This document shows positions 24,372 to 33,737 of a DNA stretch of 64,000 nucleotides, piece after piece (positions within the stretch are counted from its first letter, which is position 1; each line of letters starts with the position of its first letter). The DNA is from DASUBV01 sp035763085 (GTDB lineage: Bacteria > Actinomycetota > Actinomycetes > Streptosporangiales > Streptosporangiaceae). The DNA lies in contig DASUBV010000388.1 in the NCBI GenBank assembly GCA_035763085.1, positions 29,587 to 93,586 of the forward strand, in the 5' to 3' direction. The notes below the pieces were generated by a model, which made no database searches, had not been told where the DNA came from, and worked only from the letters and a program-made list of their open reading frames with translations. Made by a program: the position numbers and the translations under genes.

Positions 24372-25524
24372 CGCCTGCCACGTCACACCGGGTTACCAAG
24401 CGTGCACCTCTTCATTGCCGGACAGCTGACTCCCGCGGGGGCATCTTCCTGGTACCCCGCCACACGGGCTCAGCTGCCTCGGCACGCCTCCCGCGGCTGG
24501 TCGCGCGTGGGTGCCCGGCTGCCGTGCCCGGACGTTGCCGTCCGTGAGACATTTCTACGACGGATCCCCGGCGTTGGAAAGTCCTTCGCGGCATCGATAA
24601 GCGATCTCGATCGAATGCCGCCATCACATGCGCTGAGCTGCGAGTTTATTTCGGTCGAAGGCGACTGTGCCGGAAGGCTCGCGGCCTGCGGGCGGCACCG
24701 GCCCGCGACTGCAACGCTGCAACGCGGGCCGTCCGGGACGGGCGCTGAGGGCGGTGGCCCGGCAGGCCCGTCCCGGCGCCCGGGGTGAGTGGCTGGCGCG
24801 GCACCGCCGGCGCAGGCCGCCTCCCCGGGCCGTGGTTACAGAAAGTCGCATCACCGGGAATGCGGATGCCGGAGCATCGTGAGTTCCCGTATCCGATCGC
24901 CGGCTTCGCTCACGGCGTAAAGCTCCATAAATGCGTATAACCCCCCGCCCTGGCCCGCAGTCCGGACGACGGATCTGCCGGGCCGGGAGGTGCCGGAAAT
25001 GACGGGTTTCCGGTCAGCTCTGTCCGGTTGCTTTATCGGCAGTGACCAGTAGTGATGCGCTCATGCGGCATCCGGATACCGGTGTGACAGGTTCCGGCCG
25101 GCAGCTCGCCGGGATCGCCTGGCCGCTATGCCGGATTTATCCAGCCGGCCTGTCCGGCCCGGTGACCAGTCGGTTCACGAGCCATGCCGCGATGACGTCT
25201 AGACATTCCGTGCATGTTGCACGTGCAGAAAAGTGAGTTGCGCCATGTCCGCAAGGATTGCCTGGCCAGCGGGGCCGGTCCATGCTGAGATAGCGAAGTT
25301 GCGAATCACAAGGCGGAGATCACGCGACGATTGCCTTATCAGCAAAGAAAAGATGCGGTAGTTGTCGTTGGTCTCTCGACGGATGTGCCAGCGATCCGGC
25401 AGCATAGGGGAAGGCAACCGAGCCGAATCCGGTTCAAGCTGACCCGCTGGTAACTTGGCTCGGTCCCGCGTAGGCTTTCATGGGTAACGGTGCCGGCTCT
25501 GCCCCCCCGGAGCCGGACCGTACG

Positions 25525-25557
25525 GCGACCCCCGCTCTCCCCCCCGGCGGGGGTCGC
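25525..25557. terminator. GC hairpin downstream of the helicase gene
   Basis: GCGACCCCCGC and GCGGGGGTCGC form a perfect 11-bp stem around an 11-base C-rich loop. It is about 190 bases past the stop of the helicase gene, with no T-run. A second, longer imperfect hairpin follows directly (25563-25612). Confidence 0.35.
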
Positions 25558-25562
25558 CCCAT

Positions 25563-25612
25563 TTCCGGGCCCGGGCGGGCCGCGAACGATTGCGGTCCGC
25601 CCAGCCCGGGAA
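25563..25612. repeat. Long imperfect inverted repeat
   Basis: Arms of about 21 bases (TTCCGGGCCCGGGCGGGCCGC is the left arm) pair with a few mismatches around an 8-base loop. With the hairpin at 25525-25557 it makes a double stem-loop downstream of the helicase gene on its strand. Confidence 0.4.
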
Positions 25613-25743
25613 CTGGATCCCCGGGGCCCAGGGACCCCGGCGAGCCGGCCCGGCCGGCAAGCCGCTGACGGGCACGTCCACCCCGCCGCGGACACCACTG
25701 GCCCGGACCTGCCGGGGCGCCGGCCGCGCCGGGCAGCGGTGCC

Positions 25744-28182
25744 TCAGCGATCGCCGCGAGTGCCGCGAGCACCGCGCAGCAGGCAGTCCAGCAGTGCCAC
25801 AGCTCCGTCCTTGGCCAGCGGGTGGTTGCCGTTGCCGCACTTGGGTGACTGAACGCAGGACGGGCAGCCGGCGGAGCACTCGCAGCTCTCGATGGCCCGC
25901 GCCGTGGCCTCCAGCCACTCGCGCGCGACGGCGAACCCGCGCTCGGCGAAGCCAGCCCCGCCGTCGTGGCCGTCGTAGACAAAGACAGTCAGCAATCCGG
26001 TCGCCGGATGCGGGTCGGCCGATACCCCGCCCACATCCCACCGGTCGCAGGACGCGACGAGCGGGAGCAGCCCGATCGAGGCATGCTCGGCCGCATGCGC
26101 CGCCCCGGCCAGGTCGATGCCCTGGCGAGCCAGCCTGGCTCGCTGGGCGGGCGAGATGGTCCACCACACCGCACGGGTCCGCAGGGTCCGGGCGGGCAGG
26201 TCCAGCGGCTCCTCGCCCGCGGGCCGGCCATTGTCGAGGCTGCGCCGGACGAAGGAGGTCACCTGGCGGGTCACCAGCACATCGCCGAAGTGAACCCTGG
26301 CCCGACCCCACGCCTGGCTGGTCAGCTCGGCCGCGATCTCGATGCCGGTCCGCTCGCGCGCCGACGTCGTGTAGCCGGGATCACCGGGCTGGGCTATCGC
26401 CACGCCCTCGGCCAGGTCGAGCTTGCTGATCAGGTACATCTCTCCCTGATGCGGGTAAACGGCGCCGGCGTGCGCCATCACGTGGGCCGACGGCTCGTCG
26501 ACGGTGCCGATCAGCCGCCCGGTGGCCTCCTCGACGATCCGCACCGGGGGCGCGCCGGAGCCGCGCAGCCCGGTGCGCCCGGCGATCCCGCGGCGGGTGC
26601 AGTACCAGCGGCCCTCCCGCTGCCGCAGCAGGCCGTCGTCGCTCAGCCGGGCCGCCACCGGTCCCGCGGCCAGCCCGAAGTCGCGCAGGTCATCCTCGGT
26701 AAGCGGGAGCTCGGCCGCGGCCGCGCACAGGTGCGGGGCCAGCACGTACGGGTTGGCCGGGTCCAGCACGGTCGCCTCGACCGGCGTGCCGAGCAGCGCG
26801 TCGGGATGATGCACCAGGTAGGTGTCGAGCGGATCGTCGCGCGCGATCAGCACCGCCACCGCACCGCGCCCGGCGCGCCCGGCCCGGCCCGCCTGCTGCC
26901 AGAGCGCGGCGCGGGTGCCGGGCCACCCCGCGATCAGCACGGCGTCCAGCCCGGCGATGTTCACCCCGAGCTCCAGCGCGGTGGTGGTGGCCAGCGCGGT
27001 GATCGCCCCGGTGCGCAGCGCCTCTTCCAGCGCCCGCCGGTCGGCTGCGAGGTAGCCGGAGCGGTAGGCCGCCACCCGGCCGGCCAGCTCGGCGGCCCCG
27101 GCCTCCAGCACCTGGCGCCGGGCGGCGAGGGCGACCGACTCCGCGCCGCGCCGCGACCGCACGAAGGCCAGGGTCGGCACCCCGTCTATCACGAGGTCGG
27201 CCAGCAGCCCGGCGGCCTCAGCCGTCGCGCTGCGCCGGACCGGGGCCCCGGCCTCGCCCCGGTAGCGGGTCATCGGCGGCTCCCACAGCGCCAGCGTCAG
27301 GGCCCCGCGGGGCGCGCTGTCGGCGGTGACGGCCGCCGCGGGCAGCCCGGTCAGCAGCTCTGCGCACCGGGCCGGCTCGCTGATGGTCGCCGAGGCCAGG
27401 ATGAACACGGCCTTCCGGCCCGACCGGGCGGCCGTGACCCGGCGCAGCCGCCGCAGCACGTGCGCGATGTGCGAGCCGAACACGCCGCGGTAGGTATGGC
27501 ACTCATCTACCACCACGTACCGCAGCCGGCGGTAGAAGCCGTCCCAGTGCGCGTGCCGGGGCAGCAGTGTGTGATGCAGCATGTCCGGGGTGGTCAGCAG
27601 GTAATTAGCGTGCGACCGCGCCCAGGCCCGCTCGCTGGCGGGCGTGTCCCCGTCCACCACCGCCGCCCGCACGCCGCGCAGGCCGAGGCTGGTCACCAGC
27701 CGCAGCTGGTCGGCGGCCAGCGCCCTGGTCGGCGCGATATACAGCGCGGTGGCGCCGCTGAGCACCGCCGTGAGCGCCGGGACCAGGTAGCCCAGCGACT
27801 TGCCCGAGGCAGTGCCGGTGGAGATGATCACGCTGCGGCCGGACCTGGCCAGCCGGGCCGCCCGGGCCTGATGGACCCACGGCCGCCCGGCCCCGGCCTG
27901 AGCCAGGGCCAGCTTCAGTTCCGCCGGAACCCAGTCAGGCCACTCGGCGTGCCGGCCGCGCCGGGCCGGGATCTGCTGCACGTGAGTCAGCCGGCCAGCC
28001 TGCGCGCCACGCCGCAGGATGCGCCCGGCGGCCTGGCCGGGCCGCGCAGTGTCAGACTGTGCAGTGCCAGACTTGATGCTGCCCGGCCGCCCGGTGGCGT
28101 CCGGGGTGCCGGAAGCGTCGGTGAGCACGGTGGTGCCGGCCTGCACGGTGTCACCCGCCACCGGTAGCTTGACTGTAGGCAT
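25744..28182 (-). CDS. DEAD/DEAH-box helicase with C-terminal DUF1998 (MrfA-like)
   Basis: The 812-residue protein is an SF2 helicase: Walker A STGTASGKS (121-129), the DEAH-type box VVVDECHTYRG, motif III LASATIS, and a second RecA domain with TTALELGVNIAGLD and QQAGRAGRAGRG. The C-terminus carries the DUF1998 domain with a zinc-type cysteine cluster CECSAGCPSCVQSPKCG. This architecture is that of MrfA, which repairs mitomycin-type DNA adducts in Bacillus; an equivalent DNA-repair role is likely but not shown. The N-terminal 60 residues are low complexity. Divergent from bldG. Confidence 0.9.
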   Translation of the reverse strand: MPTVKLPVAGDTVQAGTTVLTDASGTPDATGRPGSIKSGTAQSDTARPGQAAGRILRRGAQAGRLTHVQQIPARRGRHAEWPDWVPAELKLALAQAGAGRPWVHQARAARLARSGRSVIISTGTASGKSLGYLVPALTAVLSGATALYIAPTRALAADQLRLVTSLGLRGVRAAVVDGDTPASERAWARSHANYLLTTPDMLHHTLLPRHAHWDGFYRRLRYVVVDECHTYRGVFGSHIAHVLRRLRRVTAARSGRKAVFILASATISEPARCAELLTGLPAAAVTADSAPRGALTLALWEPPMTRYRGEAGAPVRRSATAEAAGLLADLVIDGVPTLAFVRSRRGAESVALAARRQVLEAGAAELAGRVAAYRSGYLAADRRALEEALRTGAITALATTTALELGVNIAGLDAVLIAGWPGTRAALWQQAGRAGRAGRGAVAVLIARDDPLDTYLVHHPDALLGTPVEATVLDPANPYVLAPHLCAAAAELPLTEDDLRDFGLAAGPVAARLSDDGLLRQREGRWYCTRRGIAGRTGLRGSGAPPVRIVEEATGRLIGTVDEPSAHVMAHAGAVYPHQGEMYLISKLDLAEGVAIAQPGDPGYTTSARERTGIEIAAELTSQAWGRARVHFGDVLVTRQVTSFVRRSLDNGRPAGEEPLDLPARTLRTRAVWWTISPAQRARLARQGIDLAGAAHAAEHASIGLLPLVASCDRWDVGGVSADPHPATGLLTVFVYDGHDGGAGFAERGFAVAREWLEATARAIESCECSAGCPSCVQSPKCGNGNHPLAKDGAVALLDCLLRGARGTRGDR

Positions 28183-28203
28183 CGGGTTTCAGTCTGTCAT
28201 CAC

Positions 28204-28218
28204 GAGGCAAGGTGCCTC
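28204..28218. promoter_or_regulatory. Inverted repeat between helicase gene and bldG
   Basis: GAGGCA-AGG-TGCCTC, a perfect 6-bp-arm dyad, lies in the 162-base divergent gap, 22 bases upstream of the helicase start. TATAGA at 28233-28238 could be a -10 for bldG transcription. Binding protein unknown. Confidence 0.35.
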
Positions 28219-28344
28219 TAACTGCGATCTGGTATAGACATGACCTCAGAGCGTGGTTGAATGCGCGACGGAGCAAGCTGCCGGGACCGCTGACGGGCCG
28301 GCTTGCCCCCTCACACGAGAGCCTGACATGGCGCTGGAGGATTT

Positions 28345-28695
28345 GTGGATCTGAAGCTAGATCACCACACCAAGGACGGGATCGAGATCGTCGATGTGGA
28401 AGGCGAGATCGACGTCTACACCGCGCCCCGCCTGCGTGAGCTGCTGATCGACCTGGTGAACAACGGCTTCTACCAGCTGGTCGTCAACATGGAGAAGGTC
28501 GAGTTCCTCGACTCCACCGGCCTGGGCGTCCTGGTCGGCGGCCTGAAGCGGGTCCGGGCGCACGACGGGTCCCTGGACCTGGTCTGCACGCAGGAGCGGA
28601 TCCTGAAGATCTTCCGGATCACCGGCCTGACCAAGGTCTTCGGGATTCACGAGAGCGTCGACGAGGCGATCGCGGCACGGAAGTCCGAGAAGTAA
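28345..28695 (+). CDS. bldG: Anti-sigma factor antagonist BldG
   Basis: The 116-residue STAS-domain protein is very close to Streptomyces BldG: GEIDVYTAPRLREL, LDSTGLGVLVGGLKRVRAHDGSL, ERILKIFRITGLTKVFGIH. The phosphorylated serine falls at position 57, as in BldG. Dephosphorylated BldG captures anti-sigma factors and so frees stress/development sigma factors; it is needed for aerial growth and antibiotics in Streptomyces. The GTG start at 28345 follows GGAGG by 4 bases. It is followed 20 bases later by its anti-sigma partner, the arrangement of Streptomyces. Confidence 0.95.
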   Translation: MDLKLDHHTKDGIEIVDVEGEIDVYTAPRLRELLIDLVNNGFYQLVVNMEKVEFLDSTGLGVLVGGLKRVRAHDGSLDLVCTQERILKIFRITGLTKVFGIHESVDEAIAARKSEK

Positions 28696-28715
28696 GCGAG
28701 GCAGAAGTCCCCGAG

Positions 28716-29123
28716 ATGGCCACGGTCGAGCTCAGCTTTACGCCGCTGCCCGCGCATGTCCGGACCGCCCGCCTGGTGGCCGCCGCCGTCGCGCGGCGCA
28801 GTGGCGTTGATGAGTCACTGCTGGATGAGGTCCGGCTGGCCGTGGGAGAGGCGTGCTCTCGTGCGGTAGAAGAGCACCGGTTGCACTGCCCGACAGAGCC
28901 AGTCCGGCTGGCGCTGACGGAGATGGGCGGTCGCTTCGAGGTCGAGGTGACCGACACCGTCCTGCAGGATAGCGGTGCCGGCGGGGCCGGCACCGCTCCG
29001 GCGTTCCCGCCGGGATTCGGCATCGCGGTCATCGCCGGACTGGCCGATGATGTGCAGATCAGCGAGACCTCGGACGGCACCAGCATCCGGATGAGCTGGC
29101 CGTCGGCGGTGCCGGCTCGATAG
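28716..29123 (+). CDS. RsbW-like anti-sigma factor (ATP-binding domain), partner of BldG
   Basis: The 135-residue protein is a histidine-kinase-type ATPase of the RsbW family: LLDEVRLAVGEACSRAV is the N-box helix and GFGIAVIAGLADDV the G1/G2 region. The Asn that normally coordinates Mg in the N-box (ExxxNA) is Arg here; I believe the Streptomyces neighbour of BldG shows the same change, so it may bind but not use ATP as a kinase. Co-transcribed with bldG; likely bound by the unphosphorylated BldG. Confidence 0.88.
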   Translation: MATVELSFTPLPAHVRTARLVAAAVARRSGVDESLLDEVRLAVGEACSRAVEEHRLHCPTEPVRLALTEMGGRFEVEVTDTVLQDSGAGGAGTAPAFPPGFGIAVIAGLADDVQISETSDGTSIRMSWPSAVPAR

Positions 29124-29435
29124 CGGCCGGGCCGGGTGCGGCCCGCGGCGGGCACCGGCCTGATCCGGGCGGATGACGGAAGCAATGACAGCGGCTCCGG
29201 CGCTCAGGTGGCCAGTGGGGCACGGGCAGGCTCCAGGGTCACAAATGCGCAGCGATCCGGGCCATAAGCCGGACCCGGTTTACTATTCGCGTGCCTCCAT
29301 GCGTAGACTCCCGGCACCGATCCGTGGCGCCAACCTCGCCAGCTTGCTCGCCAAACGGGCCACGCCGGGACGCCTCGAGACTGCCACCTGGGCAGTGGCT
29401 CGGGCGAGGCTTGTTTCCCCTGTCAAGGAGGACAG
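29124..29435. other. Intergenic region upstream of hppA
   Basis: No gene is seen in these 312 bases. It should contain the hppA promoter; I find no strong -35/-10 pair. AAGGAGG at 29425-29431 is the ribosome binding site for hppA. Confidence 0.6.
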
Positions 29436-31796
29436 ATGTTGAGGCTGCACCCCGCTCTGGCGGAGGGCGCGGCCACGGTCACAGGCGCGAACCTGACCTG
29501 GGTCGCAGTCGTAGCCGTGGTAGCACTGCTAGCACTAGCCTTCGCCGGATGGCTGGTCCGGGACGTGCTGGCGGCCAGCCAGGGCTCGCCGAAGATGCAG
29601 GAGATCTCCCGTGCCGTCCAGGAGGGCGCGGCGGCATTCCTGCGCCGCCAGTTCAAGACCATCGGCGTTTTCGTCGTCCTGATCTTCTTCGTGCTGCTGA
29701 TCCTCCCGGCGGATTCCGAGTCGGTCCGGATCGGGCGCTCTCTCTTCTTCCTTGTCGGTGCCCTGTTCTCGGCGCTGACCGGCTTCACCGGGATGTCGCT
29801 CGCCGTTCGCGGCAATGTCCGGGTGGCCGCCGCCGCGAATGAGACGGGCGAGCGCTCCGCCATGCGGATCGCCTTCCGCACCGGCGGCGTGGCGGGCATG
29901 TTCACGGTCGGCCTGGGCCTGTTCGGCGCCGCGATCGTGGTCATCATCTACCGGGCCAACGCCTCGGCCGTCCTGGAGGGCTTCGGGTTCGGCGCGGCGC
30001 TGCTGGCCATGTTCATGCGGGTCGGCGGCGGCATCTTCACCAAGGCCGCGGACGTCGGCGCCGACCTGGTCGGCAAGGTCGAGAAGGGCATCCCCGAGGA
30101 CGACCCGCGCAACGCCGCGACCATCGCTGACAACGTGGGCGACAACGTCGGCGACTGCGCGGGCATGGCGGCCGACCTGTTCGAGTCCTACTCGGTGATG
30201 CTGGTCGCGTCTCTGATCCTGGGCCGGGCCGCCTTCGGCTCGGACGGCCTGGTGTTCCCGCTCATCGTGCCGATGATCGGCGTGCTGACCGCGATGGTCG
30301 GCATCTTCGTGGTGGCCCCCCGCAAGAAGGACCGCAGCGGGATGACCGCCATCAACCGCGGGTTCTTCATCTCCGCGGTCTTCTCGCTGGTGCTGGTGGT
30401 CATCGCCGCCTTCGTCTACCTGCCCTCCAAGTTCAGCGACCTCAAGGGCGTCACCGACGCCTCGATCCTGAACCACAGCGGCGACCCGCGGGTCCTGGCC
30501 ATCGGCGCCGTCGTGATCGGCCTGGTGCTGGCCAGCGCGATCCAGCTGCTGACCGGCTACTTCACCGAGACCAACCGGCGCCCGGTCAAGGACATCGGCG
30601 AGAGCTCGCTGACCGGCCCGGCCACCGTGATCCTGTCCGGCATCTCGGTCGGCCTGGAGTCAGCGGTGTACTCCGCGCTGCTGATCGGCGGCGCCGTCTA
30701 CGGTGCGTTCCTGCTGGGCGCCGGCAACGCCACCATCGCGCTGTTCGCGGTCGCGCTGGCCGGCACCGGCCTGCTGACCACCGTCGGCGTGATCGTGTCC
30801 ATGGACACCTTCGGCCCGGTGTCGGACAACGCCCAGGGCATCGCCGAGATGTCGGGCGAGGTCGAGGGCGAGGCCGCCCAGGTGCTGACCAACCTGGACG
30901 CGGTCGGCAACACCACCAAGGCGATCACCAAGGGCATCGCCATCGCCACCGCCGTGCTGGCCGCGACGGCGCTGTTCGGCGCGTTCCGCAACCAGGTGGA
31001 GTCGGCGCTTGGCGGCGCCGCGAGCACCTTCAGCCTGTCCATTGACAAACCGAACGCGCTGTTCGGCCTGATCATCGGCGCCGCGGTGGTGTTCTTCTTC
31101 TCCGGCCTGGCGATCATGGCGGTGGGCCGCGCGGCCGGCCGCGTGGTCTACGAGGTGCGCAAGCAGTTCCGCGACCACCCGGGGATCATGGACTTCACCG
31201 AGAAGCCGGAGTACGGCCCGGTGGTGGACATCTGCACCCGGGACTCGCTACGCGAGCTGGCCACCCCCGGCCTGCTGGCCGTGCTCGCCCCGATCGCGGT
31301 CGGGTTCGGGTTCGGCTACGCGCCGCTCGGCGCCTACCTGGCCGGCGCCATCGCGGCCGGCGCGCTGATGGCCGTGTTCCTGTCCAATTCCGGCGGCGCC
31401 TGGGACAACGCCAAGAAGCTGGTGGAGGACGGGCACCACGGCGGCAAGGGCTCCGAGGCGCACGAGGCCACGATCATCGGCGACACCGTGGGCGACCCGT
31501 TCAAGGACACCGCGGGCCCGGCGATCAACCCGCTGATCAAGGTCATGAACCTGGTGTCCCTGCTCATCGCCACCAGCGTGGTCAAGTACAGCGACAACCT
31601 CGGCCTGCGGGCCGGCGTGGCCGTCGCTGCGGTGGCCATCGTGGTCGCGGCCGTGGTCATCTCCAAGCGCCGGACGACCAGTGTCGCCGCGGACTCGCCC
31701 GGCGGCTCGTCCAGCGGTACCCCCGCCGTCGAGGGCGCCGGCAGCAACGGCACCGGTGACAGCAGCAAGGCCTCAGCGAAGACCACCACCGCCTGA
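29436..31796 (+). CDS. hppA: Membrane-bound proton-pumping pyrophosphatase (K+-independent)
   Basis: HppA hydrolyses pyrophosphate and pumps H+ across the membrane. The 786-residue protein has about 16 membrane helices and the catalytic sequences DVGADLVGKVEKGIPEDDPR, NAATIADNVGDNVGDCAGMAADL and the C-terminal DTVGDPFKDTAGPA. The K+-dependence marker reads GNTTKAITKG, with Lys instead of Ala, so this is the K+-independent H+-pumping class. The C-terminal 40 residues are Ser/Thr/Gly-rich. AAGGAGG precedes the ATG by 4 bases. It is followed by a strong terminator. Confidence 0.96.
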   Translation: MLRLHPALAEGAATVTGANLTWVAVVAVVALLALAFAGWLVRDVLAASQGSPKMQEISRAVQEGAAAFLRRQFKTIGVFVVLIFFVLLILPADSESVRIGRSLFFLVGALFSALTGFTGMSLAVRGNVRVAAAANETGERSAMRIAFRTGGVAGMFTVGLGLFGAAIVVIIYRANASAVLEGFGFGAALLAMFMRVGGGIFTKAADVGADLVGKVEKGIPEDDPRNAATIADNVGDNVGDCAGMAADLFESYSVMLVASLILGRAAFGSDGLVFPLIVPMIGVLTAMVGIFVVAPRKKDRSGMTAINRGFFISAVFSLVLVVIAAFVYLPSKFSDLKGVTDASILNHSGDPRVLAIGAVVIGLVLASAIQLLTGYFTETNRRPVKDIGESSLTGPATVILSGISVGLESAVYSALLIGGAVYGAFLLGAGNATIALFAVALAGTGLLTTVGVIVSMDTFGPVSDNAQGIAEMSGEVEGEAAQVLTNLDAVGNTTKAITKGIAIATAVLAATALFGAFRNQVESALGGAASTFSLSIDKPNALFGLIIGAAVVFFFSGLAIMAVGRAAGRVVYEVRKQFRDHPGIMDFTEKPEYGPVVDICTRDSLRELATPGLLAVLAPIAVGFGFGYAPLGAYLAGAIAAGALMAVFLSNSGGAWDNAKKLVEDGHHGGKGSEAHEATIIGDTVGDPFKDTAGPAINPLIKVMNLVSLLIATSVVKYSDNLGLRAGVAVAAVAIVVAAVVISKRRTTSVAADSPGGSSSGTPAVEGAGSNGTGDSSKASAKTTTA

Positions 31797-31816
31797 TCCA
31801 CTCGCTGACCAGCAAC

Positions 31817-31864
31817 ACGCCGGCGGCCGGGCCCTCAGGGACCCGGCCGCCGGCGTATTTTCTT
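31817..31864 (+). terminator. Rho-independent terminator of hppA
   Basis: An 18-bp stem (ACGCCGGCGGCCGGGCCC at 31817-31834 against 31839-31856, one mismatch) with the loop TCAG is followed by ATTTTCTT. It begins 20 bases after the hppA stop. Confidence 0.93.
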
Positions 31865-31908
31865 AGTTCAGCGCAATGGAAGGGTGCACGGGGGGAAGGG
31901 GGTGAGCC

Positions 31909-32397
31909 ATGCAGCAGCTGCGGCTGATCGTGATGCGGCACGCCAAGGCCGGGGAGCTGCCGGGCGGCCCGGACCACGAGCGCGCCCTGCGGAAGCGAGG
32001 CTGGCATGATGCCACCGCGGCCGGCCGCTGGCTCCGGGACAGCGGGTTCGTCCCCGAGGCCGCGATCTGCTCGTCCGCCCGGCGGACGCGGCAGACCTGG
32101 CAGCAGGTGGCAGCCGAGCTCGGCGGCGAGGTGCCCTGCAGCACCGACCAGCGCCTGTACCAGGCTGACGTGAGCGACCTGCTGGAGATCATCGCCGAAA
32201 CGCCTGGCCAGCCGGCCTCCCTGATGTACGTGGGTCACAACCCGGCCGCAGCGCAGCTAGCCGCCGACCTGACCGGCACCGAGCTGCACTTCCCGACCTC
32301 GGCCATCGCGGTCGTCGGACTGCCGGGCTCCTGGGACCAGATCGCACCCAGGACCGGCGACCTGCTCGCGTCCTGGACGCCGCGCGAGGGCGGCTGA
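31909..32397 (+). CDS. SixA-like histidine phosphatase
   Basis: The 162-residue protein has the branch-2-type small phosphatase pattern of SixA: LIVMRHAKA with the catalytic His11, SSARRTRQTW with the conserved Arg, and YVGHNPAAAQL with the second His. SixA dephosphorylates phosphohistidine on phosphotransfer proteins in E. coli; the target here is unknown. ATG at 31909 follows GGGGGAAGGGGG. Converges with serB (12-base gap). Confidence 0.88.
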   Translation: MQQLRLIVMRHAKAGELPGGPDHERALRKRGWHDATAAGRWLRDSGFVPEAAICSSARRTRQTWQQVAAELGGEVPCSTDQRLYQADVSDLLEIIAETPGQPASLMYVGHNPAAAQLAADLTGTELHFPTSAIAVVGLPGSWDQIAPRTGDLLASWTPREGG

Positions 32398-32409
32398 CCC
32401 GGCCGCCTG

Positions 32410-33630
32410 CTAGCCGCCCCCGCTGCCCGCACGCCCGGCCTGGTCCTCGGCGTCGGCCGCCTCCACGTCGCGGCGGGAGATCCCGAGCAGGTACAAGATC
32501 GCGTCCAGCTGCGGGACGCTGACCGAAGTGTCGGCGGCGCTGCGGACCACGGGCTTGGCGTTGAACGCGATCCCCAGGCCCGCCGCCGCGATCATGTCCA
32601 GGTCGTTTGCCCCGTCGCCGACCGCGACGGCCTGGCTCAGCGGGACCCCCGCCTCGGCGGCAAAGCGCCGCAGGGCGCGCTCCTTCCCTGGCCGGTCGAC
32701 GATCTCGCCGGTGACCCGGCCGGTCAGCCGGCCGCCGGCGATCTCCAGCGTGTTCGCCTGCGCGAAGTCCAGGCCCAGCTCGCTGGTCAGCCAGTCGGTG
32801 AACTGAGTGAAACCGCCGCTGACCACGCCGCACCGGTAGCCGAGCCGCTTGAGCGTCCGGATCAGGGTCCGGGCGCCCGGCGCCAGCCGGAGGCTGGCCA
32901 GCACCTTGTCCAGGACCCCGACGTCGAGCCCGGCCAGCAGGGCCACCCGGTCCTGCAGCGCCCGGGCGAAGTCGATCTCGCCGCCCATCGCCGCGGCGGT
33001 CAGCGCGTTCACCTCGGCGGTGCAGCCGGCCTCGGCCGCCAGCAGATCGATGACCTCGTCCTGGAGCAGGGTGGAGTCGACATCCATGACGACCAGCCGC
33101 ATAGCGCGGCGGTGCAGGCCGCCGCGCTGGACGGCCACGTCGACCCCGAGCCGGACCGACTCCTGCGCCAGCGTGGCCCGCAGCGTCACCGGGTCGGCTC
33201 CGGAGACATCGAACTCGATGCAGGTCACCGGCTTGTGCGCGAGCCGCCCGATCCGGTCGATGTTGGCCCCGTTCACGGCGATCTGCCCGGCGATGGCCGC
33301 GACCACGCCCGGCGTGAGCGGGCTGCCCAGGACGGTCACGTGCAGGCTGCCGCGCCGCCGCGGCGGCCGTTCCCCTGAGCCCATGGTGATCTCGACATCC
33401 ATGCCCAGGTCGGCGGCCAGGTCGCTGACCTGCCGGTGGATGGCGGTGAGGTCAGGGGACTCGCCGCACGTCAGCAGGACGCCGAGAATGAGCCGGCCGC
33501 GGATCACGACCTGCTCGACATCCCCGACGGTCAGGTCATGGGCCGCCAGCGTGCCGAAGAGCCGCGAGGTAACGCCCGGCCGGTCCCGGCCGGTCAGCGT
33601 CACCAGCAGCGTGGTTTGCGCGTCCGCCAT
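32410..33630 (-). CDS. serB: Phosphoserine phosphatase with N-terminal ACT domains
   Basis: SerB makes L-serine from phosphoserine, the last step of the phosphorylated pathway. The 406-residue protein has two ACT-like repeats (residues 5-85 and 95-170; TLTGRDRPGVTSRLF, HVTVLGSPLTPGVVAAIA), then a HAD phosphatase: MDVDSTLLQ (nucleophile Asp183, acid Asp185), VVSGGF, and VGDGANDLDMI. This is the mycobacterial SerB2 layout. The start at 33630 is chosen at the domain boundary; the longer frame into the mraY promoter is rejected. The C-terminal tail is short and Gly-rich. Confidence 0.94.
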   Translation of the reverse strand: MADAQTTLLVTLTGRDRPGVTSRLFGTLAAHDLTVGDVEQVVIRGRLILGVLLTCGESPDLTAIHRQVSDLAADLGMDVEITMGSGERPPRRRGSLHVTVLGSPLTPGVVAAIAGQIAVNGANIDRIGRLAHKPVTCIEFDVSGADPVTLRATLAQESVRLGVDVAVQRGGLHRRAMRLVVMDVDSTLLQDEVIDLLAAEAGCTAEVNALTAAAMGGEIDFARALQDRVALLAGLDVGVLDKVLASLRLAPGARTLIRTLKRLGYRCGVVSGGFTQFTDWLTSELGLDFAQANTLEIAGGRLTGRVTGEIVDRPGKERALRRFAAEAGVPLSQAVAVGDGANDLDMIAAAGLGIAFNAKPVVRSAADTSVSVPQLDAILYLLGISRRDVEAADAEDQAGRAGSGGG

Positions 33631-33737
33631 AGCGCTGCCAACATACCGGCCTGTCCGGCCGGGCCCGTTCGTGGCGTGCCCAGTCCCGGCGAGCGTGTAG
33701 GACTGAAGGGTCAGATTTCCCCTGCGGGAGTGGTTCG

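Larger units (their letters stand above)
24052..25743. other. About 1.7 kb without a convincing gene
   Basis: Open frames here have shadow-like composition or no start signals. The stretch 25040-25440 is noticeably AT-richer than the rest of the window and contains a 68-codon frame on the minus strand (25199-25405) with ordinary composition but no ribosome binding site, which I do not call. GC hairpins are listed separately. A perfect palindrome TGCACGTGCA lies at 25218-25227. The region may hold an untranslated RNA, decayed sequence or a gene remnant. Confidence 0.6.

Noticed and set aside
24012..24788. 258-codon plus-strand frame with a Lys/Ala-rich start (VPVKAKKAAEKM)
   Set aside because: The first residues look histone-tail-like, but the rest has no ordered pattern, no ribosome binding site is present, and the frame overlaps the holin-like gene.
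25199..25405. 68-codon minus-strand frame of normal composition in the AT-richer stretch
   Set aside because: No ribosome binding site, no recognisable domain and no neighbouring context; kept only as part of the finding on this region.
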